From Ctena decussata (lineage: Eukaryota > Mollusca > Bivalvia > Lucinida > Lucinidae), in contig OZ022509.1 in NCBI GenBank assembly GCA_963989385.1, positions 75,662,667 through 75,726,666 on the forward strand: DNA of 64,000 bases, written 5' to 3'. Below the pieces are notes generated by a model. It saw only the letters and a program-made list of their open reading frames with translations. It was not told the DNA's origin and did no database searches. Both the position numbers and the translations under genes were made by a program. Below are positions 32,868 to 43,887 of this stretch, one piece after another; position 1 is the first letter of the stretch, and every line of letters begins with the position of its first letter.

Positions 32868-33564
32868 GTCGAAGTTTTCTGACACCTTCTGTGTGATGAT
32901 GAGGGGAAGATGGGTCATTTAAAATCATTTGTTTTCACAAGTTTTGTCCAATCTGTACGTGATTGGACAAAATTTGTGGGTTCATGTGTACAGAGGGCAC
33001 GTGTGAGCTGTGATCAACCCGCAAGTGCACTTTGTACGATTCTGTCCATACAAGATAACCCCCAAGTCTGGGGTGCAACCTAAAACAACACCCTCATGCG
33101 TCCGTTCGTCCGTCTGTCTGTTCGTCACGCTTTATTTTATAGAGTTTGTGTAATCAACCGCTCCCACAGTTTTCAATGGATCTTTTTCAAACTTTGCATA
33201 CATGTTGTGGACATATCGAAGATGTGCATGTGGATTGTTGATGGTGCTTAAATTAATTTTGACAGAATGACGGCCTTTTGAACTTAGTCATTTTAGGCAA
33301 ATTTTTTGTATTGTAGGGTATAGAGTTTCTGTAATCAACTTCTCCCACAGTTTTCAATGGCTCTTTTTCAAACCTTGCATACCTGTTTGGGACATATTGA
33401 AGATGTGCATGTGGATTTTTGTTGGACCTAGAATTAATTTTGACAGAATTACGGCCGTTTGAACTTAGTCATTTTAGGCAATTTTTTGCATTGTAGGGTA
33501 TAGAGTTCGTGTAATCAACTCCTCTCACAGTTTTCTATGGATCTTTTTTAAACCTTGCATACAT

Positions 33565-36246
33565 CACCACGTCCAATCGAAACGCCGGCAAAGTGGCACG
33601 AACGCCGGATATGCGGTATTTTCACGTCGAATTATGGTCTTTTTGTCAGAATCGCCGCCATTAAATTTGACAGCGGGTTACAAAAGTCGGATGAATTAAT
33701 AGTTAAAAACGGTAAGTGGGTATAACGAATTAGCCTATCTGGATCTACATAGATTTTACTAGCTGTCGAGACTTCATTTAGTTTAGAAACTACGTTTGTT
33801 TGTCGTAAGATTCAAAGTGATTTTTGTCTTATATATTCGGCCTTTCGCTTATACCTTATTCACGTCCTCAAGTTTCGTACTTTTTTAAATTTTCATTGAA
33901 AAGGGTCAGAATGAGTTGCTAAAGTAGAATTTTAAACATCCTCATACCATTATTGGGAACCGAGTAATGCATTTTCCACCGAGGAAATGGAATTGGAGGC
34001 ACAGACACAAAAAAATGAAAAGTAACGCCGGATAAAATGGTATCAGTTTCTTTTGAAACTGCTTATTTTTTCCATTAGACAAATAAATGTGTATACAATC
34101 AGCACATCTTTATAGTCTGGTCACTCATCCCAACTCGCATGAAAAATCTAAGAATCCTAGTGAGACGCAAAGATTGATCTGTGCTGTTGATGGATGAATT
34201 ATTTGGGGATTTACGGTTTTTATCATAAAGGGTCAGTAGGGTTACTAAGTAAAGAAGGGGCGCAAAGGCTAGAGAGGAACAGAATTGAATCCTAGTTCGG
34301 AGGAAATTTAAATCAAAGGTGTTAACCCATTGTCCAAAACGACCTGGGTCTCAAAATGCAGATGTGCATATGTTGTAAGACCTATTGTTTCGTGACAAGG
34401 CATCTAATGACAAAACCAAATGGGCCACGGATGCTATCCGCGGCACCTCCAACTGATAGTATTCGAAAATAGTCCCACTGGACAAAAAATAACCAATGTG
34501 GTGATGTTGAATCAGTGCTGATCATGTTCAACGATGTGTTCTGCTAGGGTTAAGATATATATTCATTCACAAATGCATATATATTGTGTATGAAGGAAAA
34601 AATTCAAGTAAACAAACTTTATTCATAACGTCTTTTATCCTCAATATTGGGATAATATCCGGGATTGGACCGGGAACCAATTATTTTATTTAATATGTAT
34701 TTACCTGAATATTGGGACACCAACTGGGCACAAAACGTTAAATCAACATTGAACTGGCGTCATGACTGACCCAGCGTTGTTTTAATGTTTCAATGTTCTG
34801 TGCCTGCTGGGACACATAAATTCAGTACCCTAAAATTCGAACAAATTAGATTTTACCATCAACAAAACAGTGTAGATCCTGATCAGGCTAATGCTTTGAT
34901 CTTGGTCGACACTGTTTGCTCGGGTACTTCTGTCGTCATGACATTGAATCGATGTTAATTTAACGTTGTTTCGCTTTTGTGTGCCCATTGGGAATACTTT
35001 GGGTCAGAAGGCAACACCAAGAAACCCCTGACACAGCAGTCTAATCGAATGAAACAAACACGACTTACCTGTATAACCGTTACTACACATCCGTATCCTT
35101 GCGATTTGAAAAAAGGCATACAGCTAGGTTATATACATGTATATATGAATATTGAATATATTTACAAATAAACAAAATAACATGTAAATTAATGCATAAA
35201 TCTATAAAATGACAAAGCAACTATGTGTACGTGGCTGGGTTCCAATGAAAATGAAAGTATACCAGCACATAAGCAGTGAGCTCCAGTTAGGCAGCCTACT
35301 AATTCTGGGTTCCAGAAACATAGTGACTTAAGGACCAACTCGTACAGCTCAAATAGTATTACAGCAAAATATAGCAGCCTCATCTGATACCTACAAGGGA
35401 AATTATTCTTACATTGTGTCCCATGTCACAGATGGCAACAAATTTGTACCGAGAAATTTGCATTTGCTGTCTGTAAGAAAAGTAGTCATTTTCTTACCAA
35501 GTTTAGTTTCATATACCACCGTTAAGACATTTTGCTTGCATTATTGATAAAACATTCAGAATCGAACATAGCATCAAATGTAATAATGACAACTCTTGAT
35601 TTGGCGTTCATTTTTCACAATTTTATAGGCAGGTTTACAGACTAAGAGCAGCAGCTACTAAAATGGTCTGAGGAACGTCAATACTACTACATCTCACACC
35701 TGGAAATATGCTGATTGTGTACTTATCTATAAGTCTGGTGGAAAAAAACAAGCACTTTCCAAAGAAACTGATACCAGTTTATCCGGCGTTACTTTTAATT
35801 TTAAAGACTGTGCTTCCAGTTCGGTTTCCTCGGTGGAAAATGCACCACTCGGTTCCCGATAATGGTATGAGGATGTTTAAAATTCTACTTTAACCAACTC
35901 ATTGTGATCCTTTTCAATGAAAATTAAAAAAATACGAAACTTGAGGACGTGAATAAGGTCTAAGCGAAAGGCCGAACATATGAGACAAAAATCACTTTGA
36001 ATGTTACGACAAACAAACGTAGTTTCTAAGCTAAATGAAGTCTCGACAGTTAGTAAAATCTATGTAGATCCAGATAGGCTAATACGTTATACTCACTTAC
36101 CGTTTTAACTATTAATTCATCCGACTTTTGTAACCCGCTGTCAAATTTAATGGCGGTGATTCTGACAAAAAGACCACAATTCGGCGTGAAAATACCGCAT
36201 ATCCGGCGTTCGTACCATTTTTCCGGCGTTTCGATTGGACGGGGTG
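33565..36246. mobile_element. 2,682-bp DNA transposon with inverted repeats of about 490 bp and ATACAT duplication
   Basis: The left arm (33565 to about 34063) and right arm (about 35759-36246) are inverted copies beginning CACCACGTCCAATCGAAACG and CACCCCGTCCAATCGAAACG; the element is flanked by ATACAT (33559-33564 and 36247-36252). Removing it and one ATACAT restores the host repeat (TTGCATACATGCTGTG), confirming the 6-bp duplication. Each arm has three ACGCCGG motifs. The arms differ by more substitutions than those of the 6.4-kb element. The interior (34064-35758) has no transposase-like ORF. Superfamily uncertain; 6-bp duplications are unusual. Confidence 0.85.
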
Positions 36247-36961
36247 ATACATGCTGTGAATGTATTGAAGATATGCATGTTGGTTTTTGTTGGACTTAGA
36301 ATTAATTTTGACAGAATTATGGCCTTTTGAACTTAGTCATTCTAGGGAAATTTTTGCATTGTAGAGTATGCAGTTTATGTTATCATTTTGCTCCACAGTT
36401 TTCAATGGATCTTTTTGTTCAATCCTTGTCTACAAATTGTGTACATATTTGAAGATATGCATGAGGCATTTCGATAGATCTAGAACTAATTTTGACAAAA
36501 TCACAGCCTTTTGAACTTAGTCATTTTGGGCAATTTTTACATGAAAGGGCATGTTTTCAGTGGATTTTTTGTAGGTGCTTTATGGATATACATGTCATGT
36601 GACAGGCGCTGCATCATTAGTGTCTTACAGACACAATTTTCTAGTTTTAGATGGTGATGTTCCCCTTTCTACCTCTTACGGGGTGTACATTTCTCAGCTT
36701 ATTCGATTTGCTAGAGTGTCTAGTCATGTGTCTGACTTCAATACTCGTAATACAATTTTAACTGCTAAACTTCTCCGACAATGCTATAGATATCATATAC
36801 TTCGAAAAGCATTTTCAAACTTCTTTCGCCGTCACTATGAATTGGTTTCTAAATTCAATATCGGATTTAAAAGTCAGTCGTTTGCATCAGGGTCTATCGG
36901 AACCAGAATTTTATGGTGACTTAGTCTATAAATTCAAGAAATTGTAGGTGAGTCTGATTTT

Positions 36962-38590
36962 TTAGCTCACCTGAGCCGAAGGCTCACAGGTGAGCTTATA
37001 GTATAGGCAGGCATCCGTCGTACGTCGTCCGTCCGTCAACACTTTCAAACGACATCTCCTCTGAAACTACAAGGCCCATTGTAACCAAATTTCATATATA
37101 GCATCTATAGGCAGGGGGAACCAATAAAACTTATTTATCTAAATTGCTTTAGAACTTTGGTTGCTATGGCAACTTAAAGTTTCCATTGACTTGTATGGGA
37201 AAAATTGAAAATTTGCATTTATTGCTATGTCACTGCAGATATTTTGACAAAACTTTTACAGAAATGTTCCTTGAGTAGTCCTCTATCAACCACATGAAAT
37301 TTGTCAATTGCACAATTTGGCTTGCAACCGAATGATAAAAAATAGAAAAAATATTAAAAAATCATCTCCTCAGAAACTATGCAACCAATAAAGCCCAAAC
37401 TTCACAGAAAGGATCTTAGTACTAGCTACTATAAAAGTACTGTTTTTCTTGGCAATTGCTGTAGCAGTTTGGTTGCTATGGGAACTTAAAGTTGCCATTG
37501 ACTTACAATGGCAAAATAGAAAATTTGCATTTATTGCTATGTCGGTGCAGATATTTTGACAAAACTTTTACAGAAATGTTCCTTAAGTGGTCCTCTATCA
37601 ACCACACGAAATATTCAAAAATCATCTCCTCAGAAACTATGCAACCAATAAAGCCCAAACTTCACAGAAAGGATCTTAGTATTGCCTTCTATGAAAGAGC
37701 TGTTTTTTCTTGGCAATTGCTCTAGCAGTTTGGTTGCTATGGGAACTTTAAGTTCCCATTGACTTATAATGGCAAAATAGAAAATTTGCATTTATTGCTA
37801 TGTCGGTGCAGATATTTTGACAAAACTTTCATAGAAATGTTCCTTGAGTAGTAGCAGCCTTATTAAATTTATGCAAATTGCAGAATTTGGCTGGTTGCCA
37901 TGGCAACGGAAAAATTGAAACACTTTAAAAAAATCATCTCAGAAACTTTGCGACCGATACAGCTCAAACGTTACAGACGTGATCTTAATACTAGCCTCTA
38001 TAAAAAAATCTGTTTCTCATTGAAGTTGCTCCAGTAGTTTTGTTTCTGTTGGAACTTAAAGTTGCCATTGACTTATAATTAGAAAGTTGAAAATTTTCAT
38101 TCATTGCTATATCAATGCAGATATTTGGACAAAACTTTTACAGAATTGTTCCTGGAGTAGTCCTCTAGCAACCGCATGAAATTTATGCAAATGGCACAAT
38201 TTGGCTGGTTGCCATGGTAACCAAATGGTTAAAAACAGAAAACATACTCAAAAATCATCTACTCAGAAACTAATTGGACGATAAACCTGAAACTTTACTG
38301 AAAGGATCTTAGTAATAGCCTCTATTGAATTACTATTTTTATTATTGTTGTTCATGTGGTTTGTTGCGATGGCAACTTAAAGTTTTCATAAACTTATAAT
38401 CGGAAAAATGTCAATTAGCATTTATTTCTGTGTTACAGTAGATATTTTGACTAAAGTTTTACAGAAATGTTCTCAAGAAGCAGACTTCAACATTCTGTCA
38501 TATTGTACAATTTGCCTTAGAGTTACTTACCCCTGAGTGCTGAGGATGAATGGACTCAGGTGAGCTACAGGACCAATGGTCCTCTGGTTC
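36962..38590 (+). mobile_element. Helentron-like element, AGCTCACC family, complete
   Basis: 5' TTAGCTCACCTGAGCCGAAG with the hairpin AGCTCACCTGAGCC-GAA-GGCTCACAGGTGAGCT, a CGTACGTCGTCCGTCCGTC microsatellite, then about four tandem units of 260-310 bp (GCAGATATTTTGACAAAACT, CTCCTCAGAAACTATGCAAC, TTGGTTGCTATGG). Near the 3' end, ACTCAGGTGAGCT (38558-38570) is the inverse of the 5' end, followed by the hairpin GGACC-AAT-GGTCC and TCTGGT. It interrupts the retroelement frame at ..GESDF|SDQFRK.. without target duplication, between T residues. No coding capacity. Confidence 0.85.
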
Positions 38591-39241
38591 TGATCAGTTC
38601 AGGAAAATTATCGTTCGTTACCAACGTATTGGATATAACATAAAGGTATGCTACAGTCTGCATGTTTAGTGGTTAACCCAATTATGGTTAAACAACTTGC
38701 TTCCCTCTTTAATTGCACGCCGGTTGGTCAGGCATCAGACTCAATGATGGGCCCGACATAAAGCTATTAGTTGGTTGGGGCCGGAGTTTGTCGTCTTTGT
38801 TGCTTGGTTATTCGGGGTTCAAGTGATAGTTTTCTTTTGCTCCGGTATTTCAGTGGTGTTGTCTGACTTCCTAGGGGTCTCCTGGTGTCGCAATACGTAA
38901 TTGCCGTTGAGTCCTTATCTCTGATCCCTCATAGGCCTTGTCCGTGATATGTTTGTTTTCGATGATGATCATTGATTAGTTAGGAAACCTTCATGTGGAC
39001 CAAACAGCTAAATGCAGAAGCAGAGGGCGAGGTTAGGCCCAGTTAAAGATGTTTAAGCCCCCAGTTATCATTTGCTGACCATTTCAAGGCGGTACTCCTG
39101 TTGTGGTTCCTTGATGCCATATTGTGCTGTGTCCGTTATATTGTGCTGTGGCTGCTTGCCTATGGTCTCTGGCGGTTTGGCCACCTGTACTGCTGCCCAA
39201 TCTGCCGTTTGTTTTGTTTTGTAATTAAAATAAAAAAAAAA

Positions 39242-40010
39242 TGTAAAAATAGATATTAATGCTCTTATTGGGGTAGCTGAATGACCATGTGCTTCTTTCC
39301 CTTTTGGTTTTGAGAGCGGAATGTGGAATTTGATTGTATTAATTCCTGATCATTGCCTATTTTTTTTTACTTTAAAAGCCATGTAAAAATAATGGCCTAA
39401 TTCCGCTACAGATTTTTTTCATTTTGATAATTCTGAATACCAAGTTCCCTCTTATGCTTCATACAACATTTCAGCCAAATATACCCAGTGGTTCTGGAGA
39501 AACACTTGATTTTATTGATTTTGCTATTACTAGTAACGGCGGCCATCTTGGATTCTCGATCCGCCTGAATTTTACCATTCTGAAGCCCTGCTGTCTCATC
39601 ATGCTGCATGTGAAATTTGAGAACCATGGATGCAGTGGTTTCGGAGAATAACTCTTTTGAATGGACTAAAATGCTAGGGTCGACGTAAATTGTGAACGGA
39701 CGGACGGACTGACAGACGGACGGAAAACCGGACGCCTATATCGCACCTTGCTAAAGCAGGTGCGACAAAAATAAGTAAAAATAGATATTAATGCTGTTAT
39801 TGGGGTAGCTGAATAACCATCTGCTTGGGAAAACTGCTCATTTGGTTTACTGTGCGTCTTTCATAAAGTTGTGTCAATTTATGTGTGTATGTGCTTCTTT
39901 CCCTTTTGGTTTTGAGAGCGGAATGTGGAATTTGATTGTATTAATTTCTGATCATTGCCTATCTTTTTACTTTAAAAGCCATGTAAAAATAATGGCCATT
40001 GAATAATAAC
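39242..40010. repeat. Local duplication flanking a minus-strand Helentron-like 5' end
   Basis: 39242-39397 and 39775-39997 share AAAAATAGATATTAATGCTN, TTATTGGGGTAGCTGAATNA, GTGCTTCTTTCCCTTTTGGT and AAAAGCCATGTAAAAATAAT in order. The second copy has about 65 extra bases. Between them sits the element at about 39420-39771. Confidence 0.75.
39420..39771 (-). mobile_element. Helentron-like element fragment (GTCGCACCTGC family), minus strand
   Basis: On the minus strand the 5' end reads TTGTCGCACCTGCTTTAGCA then AGGTGCGATATAGGCG, a hairpin with loop TTTA, and then CCGTCCGTCTGTCAGTCCGT. The body includes a GGATCGAGAATCCAAGATGG segment. The 3' end is not delimited; the 73-75 codon ORFs here are not considered genes. 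Confidence 0.6.
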
Positions 40011-40081
40011 ATGATAAACGGTCTCTAAAATTTTTATGATGCCACTGAAAATACAATTAAAATATTCTTAAATGATGCTGA

Positions 40082-40254
40082 GGAGCCCCGGTAGCTCAGT
40101 GCGTTAAGCGCTTGACTACTGATCTAGTGGACCGGGTTCGAGCCCCGCTTGAGGCGAGAATCTTTCCTGCCGTAAACGGGGTCACATTGCACACAGCCTT
40201 TCATTATCATCGTCCTGATGTAACTGAAATACTGTTGAAAAGGACATCCATCCA
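40082..40254 (+). repeat. tRNA-derived SINE family C with exact 16-bp target duplication
   Basis: Flanked by TCTTAAATGATGCTGA (40066-40081 and 40255-40270). The head GGAGCCCCGGTAGCTCAGTG (A box), B box CCGGGTTCGAGCCCC and body CTGCCGTAAACGGGGTCACA end in (CATC)n. The long exact duplication shows a recent insertion. Confidence 0.93.
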
Positions 40255-40267
40255 TCTTAAATGATGC

Positions 40268-40470
40268 TGAAACTAGAGCTGTCTAAGACGGATCTAGATC
40301 TTGACAATTGTTTTGGAAGAGTGAAAACCATATACTGGAATGACACAAGCCCACCATATCTGCAGTAAGTTTGGAAGAGTAAACTTCTTATGACCCAATA
40401 AGTAGGGTAAAAGTAAAAAATACTACTTGTTTTACTGGAATATCTTCCTTTGCCAAGACTTACTTGGCAA
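40268..40470. repeat. Dispersed repeat, second copy of 25425-25640
   Basis: Same ordered words as the other copy (GGATCTAGATCTTGACAATT, CTTCTTATGACCCAATAAGT). The SINE C target site lies in or next to its left edge. Confidence 0.8.
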
Positions 40471-40577
40471 GACTGGAACCCATTCTATGTTGTGTCTTGA
40501 GTTGCATCAATCTGTTTTCCACAATGACAGGCCTATTTCTGCAGGCCATATGTTCTCTGTATCTTGATTGTTTGTAA

Positions 40578-40668
40578 TCTTAGTTGTTTCCAACTATGGT
40601 TTGGGGGCTGGATTTGGATTTTGATTGTTTCAGTTCCTGGTCTTTGCATACTTTTTATTTTTTTCTCT
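40578..40668. repeat. Dispersed repeat, second copy of 30690-30780
   Basis: GTTGTTTCCAACTATGGTTT through CTGGTCTTTGCATACTTTTT is almost identical to the first copy. It ends directly before a Helentron-like element. Confidence 0.85.
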
Positions 40669-40679
40669 CATTTCATTTT

Positions 40680-41823
40680 CATATGCCCGTTTGAAAAACG
40701 GTACATATTGTTATGGCGCTGGCGTCCGTCCATCCGTCTGGCGTAAACTTTTAGTTTCCGGATAACTCCTCCTACAGTTTACATCCGATCGAGCTGAAAC
40801 TTGGTATATAGTAAGACTATGAGGTGGACCAGCGCATATCGTTTCGAGGTTATGCTCCAATGATTTTTAGCGGAGTTACAGCCCTTTACATAAAATTTTC
40901 GGGGTGTTCGTTTCCGCATAACTCCTCCTACAGTTTTCATCCAATTAAGCTGCTGAAACTTTGTAAATAGTAAGACTACAACATGGAGTAGCGCATATTG
41001 TTTTGAGGTAATGCTCCGATGATTTTAGCAGAGTTACAGCCCTTAGAAAAAGCTCGACTATGGCAGTTTGTATGGCAATTCTTTAGCATTCCATAACTTG
41101 GTTACTCTTTTGAATATCACGATGAAACTTTATACCAATGTATATGAGGTTAAGACAACGTGTCTCATACTAAAATGGTTACTCCCCTATACTTAGATTT
41201 TGAGTTGCCTCCCTTTGATTATTTTGTCAGACTATATTTGTACACCTCATATCTAACTAACCCTTTGGACTATTGTGATGAAAATTGATACTGATGTATA
41301 TTAGGTTGACACGATTTGTCACATATATGAACGATTGCCTCCCCTTACTTATTTTTGGAGTAACCTCCCTTTGAATATTTTCCAACACTATTCTTATGCA
41401 AGCGATAAATAGGCAACCGTATGGAATATCTTGATGAAAACTTATAGCAATGTATATAAGGTTGACGATGTGTGCCTTATATACGAATAGTTGCTCCCCC
41501 TTCCTTATTTATGGAGTTACATCCCTTTGAATAATTTCTACCGCTATTATTGGGCAAGTCATTACTAGGTTACTGATGGAATATCTTGACGAAACTTCAT
41601 AGCAGTGTTAAAAGGTTGAGACAGTTTTGTCTAATAAAAGAATAATTGCTTCCCCTTCCTTATTTTTTTGATGACATCCCTTTGATTACTTTTTTAAGGC
41701 TTTTCTTTTGAGAACCTTAATGTTTGGAATGTCTTGATAAACTTGATAGCAATGTAGACAAGGATGAAACGGTGCAAACATTTAGAGACGGGCGTATATT
41801 GCCCCGCTTGCGGAGCTCTTTTT
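40680..41823 (+). mobile_element. Helentron-like element (ATATGCCCGTTT family)
   Basis: 5' hairpin ATGCCCGTTT-GAAA-AACGGTACAT, then GGCGTCCGTCCATCCGTCTG, then repeating units (GATAACTCCTCCTACAGTTT twice; GGTTGA..TGTCT and TCCCTTTGA words every 110-130 bp). The 3' side has AGACGGGCGTAT (inverse of the 5' end), then CCGC-TT-GCGG and AGCTCTTTTT. Same plan as the other families but unrelated in sequence. Confidence 0.72.
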
Positions 41824-41970
41824 CTCCATGTACTCAACCTGTTTATTGTCGCATAAATAAGTTTTAGACGTTGACAGTGATGTAACCTCCCCCCCCCCTC
41901 CCCTGCCCCACCCCCCTCCCCGCAAATAAAATCAAACCTCAGTAAACATGTCACAATTAACAAGTAATTG

Positions 41971-43285
41971 TTAGCTCGCCTGAACGAAAGTTCAGGAAGA
42001 GCTATTGTTGTCACCACGGCGTCAGCGTCCGCGTCCGCGTCAGCGTCGGCGTTCGAATTGGATGTTTTGGTTAAAGTTTTTTAAAGACCTATATCTCCTT
42101 AACCCATGGATGGATTCTTTTGATACTTGCACTGTAGCTAGATATTGGTCTAAGGTTTAACAGGGTACCACCCCCACCCCACTCTGTGACCTTGATGTCA
42201 AGGTCATGGACTTAGAAAATTGGTGTTTTTTTTGACTGGATGTTTTGGTTAAAGTTTTATAAAGCCCAATATCTCCTGAACCCATGGATGGATTCCTTTG
42301 ATACTTGCACTAAAGTGAGATATTGGTCTAAAGTTTTCGAAGGTACTACCCTCACCCCCCTCTGTGACCTTGATGTCAAGGTCATGGACTTAGAATATTG
42401 TCTTTTTATTGATTGGATGTTTTGGTTAAAGTTTTTTAAAGACACATATCTCCTGAACCCAGAGATGAATTCTTTTTATATTTGCACTGTAGTTAGATCT
42501 ACAGAGTACTACCCCAACCCCGCTCAGTGATCTTGATGTCAAGGTCAGGGACTTAGGAAATTTTTGTCTTTTTTAAAGTTTTGTAATTGCATACTGATTC
42601 ATAATGCTTTGCAGAGATTTAGTTTATACTTGAACTGATGTTAGACTCTTTTTTGAGTTTTTACAAAACACCTTATACTTACCCCACTGGGTGACCTTGA
42701 AGTCAAGGTCATCGACGTAGAATTTTGTTTTAAAGATTTTAGTTAAAGTTTTATATTTATGAAGACATAATTTCACAGTGCCACGATGATGGACTCAGTT
42801 GATACTAATACTTGGGCTGGCTGATGTTAGATAATGGTTCAGGGTTTTGATACATACTAGCACCACCCCCCCCCCCCCCCCCCCCGATATATACTAGCAC
42901 CCCCCCCCCCCACTTTGAAATTTCATTTCATTTTTTTATTTTAATTTTATTTTAAGACTTATTTCTGAGATAGCTTTTGTGTTTTCATTATGGACATGCT
43001 TGCATGAAGTTTTATGCATAGCAGTCCACATAGCCCCCCCCCCCCCCCCCCCATCAGTTGTTTTTTTTACCTCAAGCTCATGGACTTTGAAATTTCATTT
43101 CATTTTTTTTATTCTAATTTTATTTTAAGACTTATTTCTGAGATAGCTTTTGTTTATAAATGTGTTTTCATTATGGACATTCTTGCATGAAGTTTAATGC
43201 ATAGCAGTCCACACCACCATAGCGGCTGAGTGTTGGGCAAGCACAAATTCAGGCGAGCTATGCTGTCAGGCGACAGCTCTTGTTT
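41971..43285 (+). mobile_element. Helentron-like element (AGCTCGCCTGAA family)
   Basis: 5' TTAGCTCGCCTGAACGAAAG with hairpin arms CCTGAAC/GTTCAGG, the microsatellite GCGTCCGCGTCCGCGTCAGC, then about four units of some 180 bp (GGATGTTTTGGTTAAAGTTT; GTGACCTTGATGTCAAGGTC). Poly-C runs lie near 42866, 42901 and 43036, with a local duplication around the last two. 3': TTCAGGCGAGCTA (inverse of the 5' end), hairpin GCTGTC-AGGC-GACAGC, then TCTTGTTT. Confidence 0.78.
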
Positions 43286-43457
43286 TTATTTGATGTACTT
43301 TTTAATACACCAATAAATGAAGTGTTTACCTTTACTGAAATCCCGGTTGTTTTTAATACAGAGCTATCAGGGGCCTCAAAATGAGGAGTAGAGGGATATA
43401 TGTCACCGTCTTGCCACTCTTGGTTGGATATTATACAGGATGGAAGACACTTGATCA

Positions 43458-43762
43458 TTGGTTGGTTGTTTTAGGTTTAACGGCCCTTTGAGACAGTATT
43501 TCAGTCTATATCGGGCCGTCTCCCAGAGAGGGAGAAAGAAGAGAGAAAAGATAAACGAGAGATAAAATGTCCACACAACCCACCCGCACCTACTGCAGGC
43601 ACAGTAAGCCCTTGCCCCACTACTTTTCAAATAAGTAAGACGCCCCGGCACTGGAGTGAGTGAGTGATATGGGTTTTACGGCACATCAGCACCAAAGGGC
43701 TATTTCGCGCCGACCCGGCAAAGGAAGTTACACGCAGCACCTTTGCACCACCCACCACCCCC
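43458..43762 (-). repeat. SINE family B, exact 12-bp duplication, with a nested SINE-like insertion
   Basis: Flanked by GACACTTGATCA (43446-43457 and 43763-43774). It carries all family B words. At about 43655-43722 the extra sequence GAGTGAGTGATATGGGTTTT..CACCAAAGGGCTATTTCGCG interrupts the distal part; it looks like another short SINE with a (GAGT)n tail. Confidence 0.88.
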
Positions 43763-43887
43763 GACACTTGATCAACTTCAACTGGAGAAAAATATAAACA
43801 AATCAAGGTTCTAATTCGATTGATTGCATTTAAATGCAGCGTAACTATGTTTTCTAACAAATTATGATGGAAAATGCCTTCACAACC

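Larger units (their letters stand above)
26398..33089. mobile_element. Possible intermediate inverted-repeat element, CTCAT on both sides
   Basis: Between the halves of the TGCCCCCGTGACG element and the 6.4-kb element lie 26394-26477 and 32873-33095, which belong to neither. Their outer ends look like diverged inverted repeats (AGGGTATTTGTGG against the complement of the right end, AGGGTGTTGTTTT; then ACCCC..GGGG blocks). CTCAT occurs just outside each end (26393-26397 and 33090-33094). Taken together this suggests a MITE of about 310 bp that received the 6.4-kb element. Tentative. Confidence 0.4.
26330..36644 (+). mobile_element. Rolling-circle-like element, TGCCCCCGTGACG family, split by two DNA transposons
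   Basis: Pieces 26330 to about 26394, about 33096-33558 and 36253-36644 together match the intact copies at 55534 and 56478. The 5' hairpin is TGCCCCCGTGAC-GATA-GTCAGGGGGCA; then comes CTGTCTGTCTGTCCGTCCG; then tandem units of about 180 bp (GTAATCAACTCCTCCCACAG); the 3' end is GTGTCT-TAC-AGACAC followed by AATTTTCTAG. Removing it joins the retroelement frame exactly (..NF|..LDGD), so it entered between T residues with no target duplication. The CTAG end and 3' hairpin are Helitron-type; the 5' hairpin and T target are Helentron-type. Confidence 0.8.
25884..39249 (+). pseudogene. Retroelement coding fragment (C-terminal part) split by nested insertions
   Basis: Four pieces read as one protein in order: 25884-25939, 26180-26329, 36645-36961 and 38588 to about 38760. 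Visible words are HPYFEIMVIQIYP, LQLNKANATDTEA, SKIYDKRDDFDFDIVNF, TSYGVYISQLIRFARVSSHV, LSEPEFYGDLVYKF (frame-shifted) and QFRKIIVRYQRIGYNI. I recognise this as the region after the RT in retroelements common in bivalves and cnidarians; whether the class is Penelope-like or non-LTR I cannot settle. An in-frame TAG (near 26238) and frameshifts show decay. An A-rich end at 39222-39249 may be the 3' terminus. The part at 36575-36919 is also open as a 114-codon ORF. Confidence 0.8.

Noticed and set aside
40082..40160. tRNA gene on the plus strand
   Set aside because: Same reason: A and B boxes belong to SINE family C, with a 16-bp target duplication and a (CATC)n tail.
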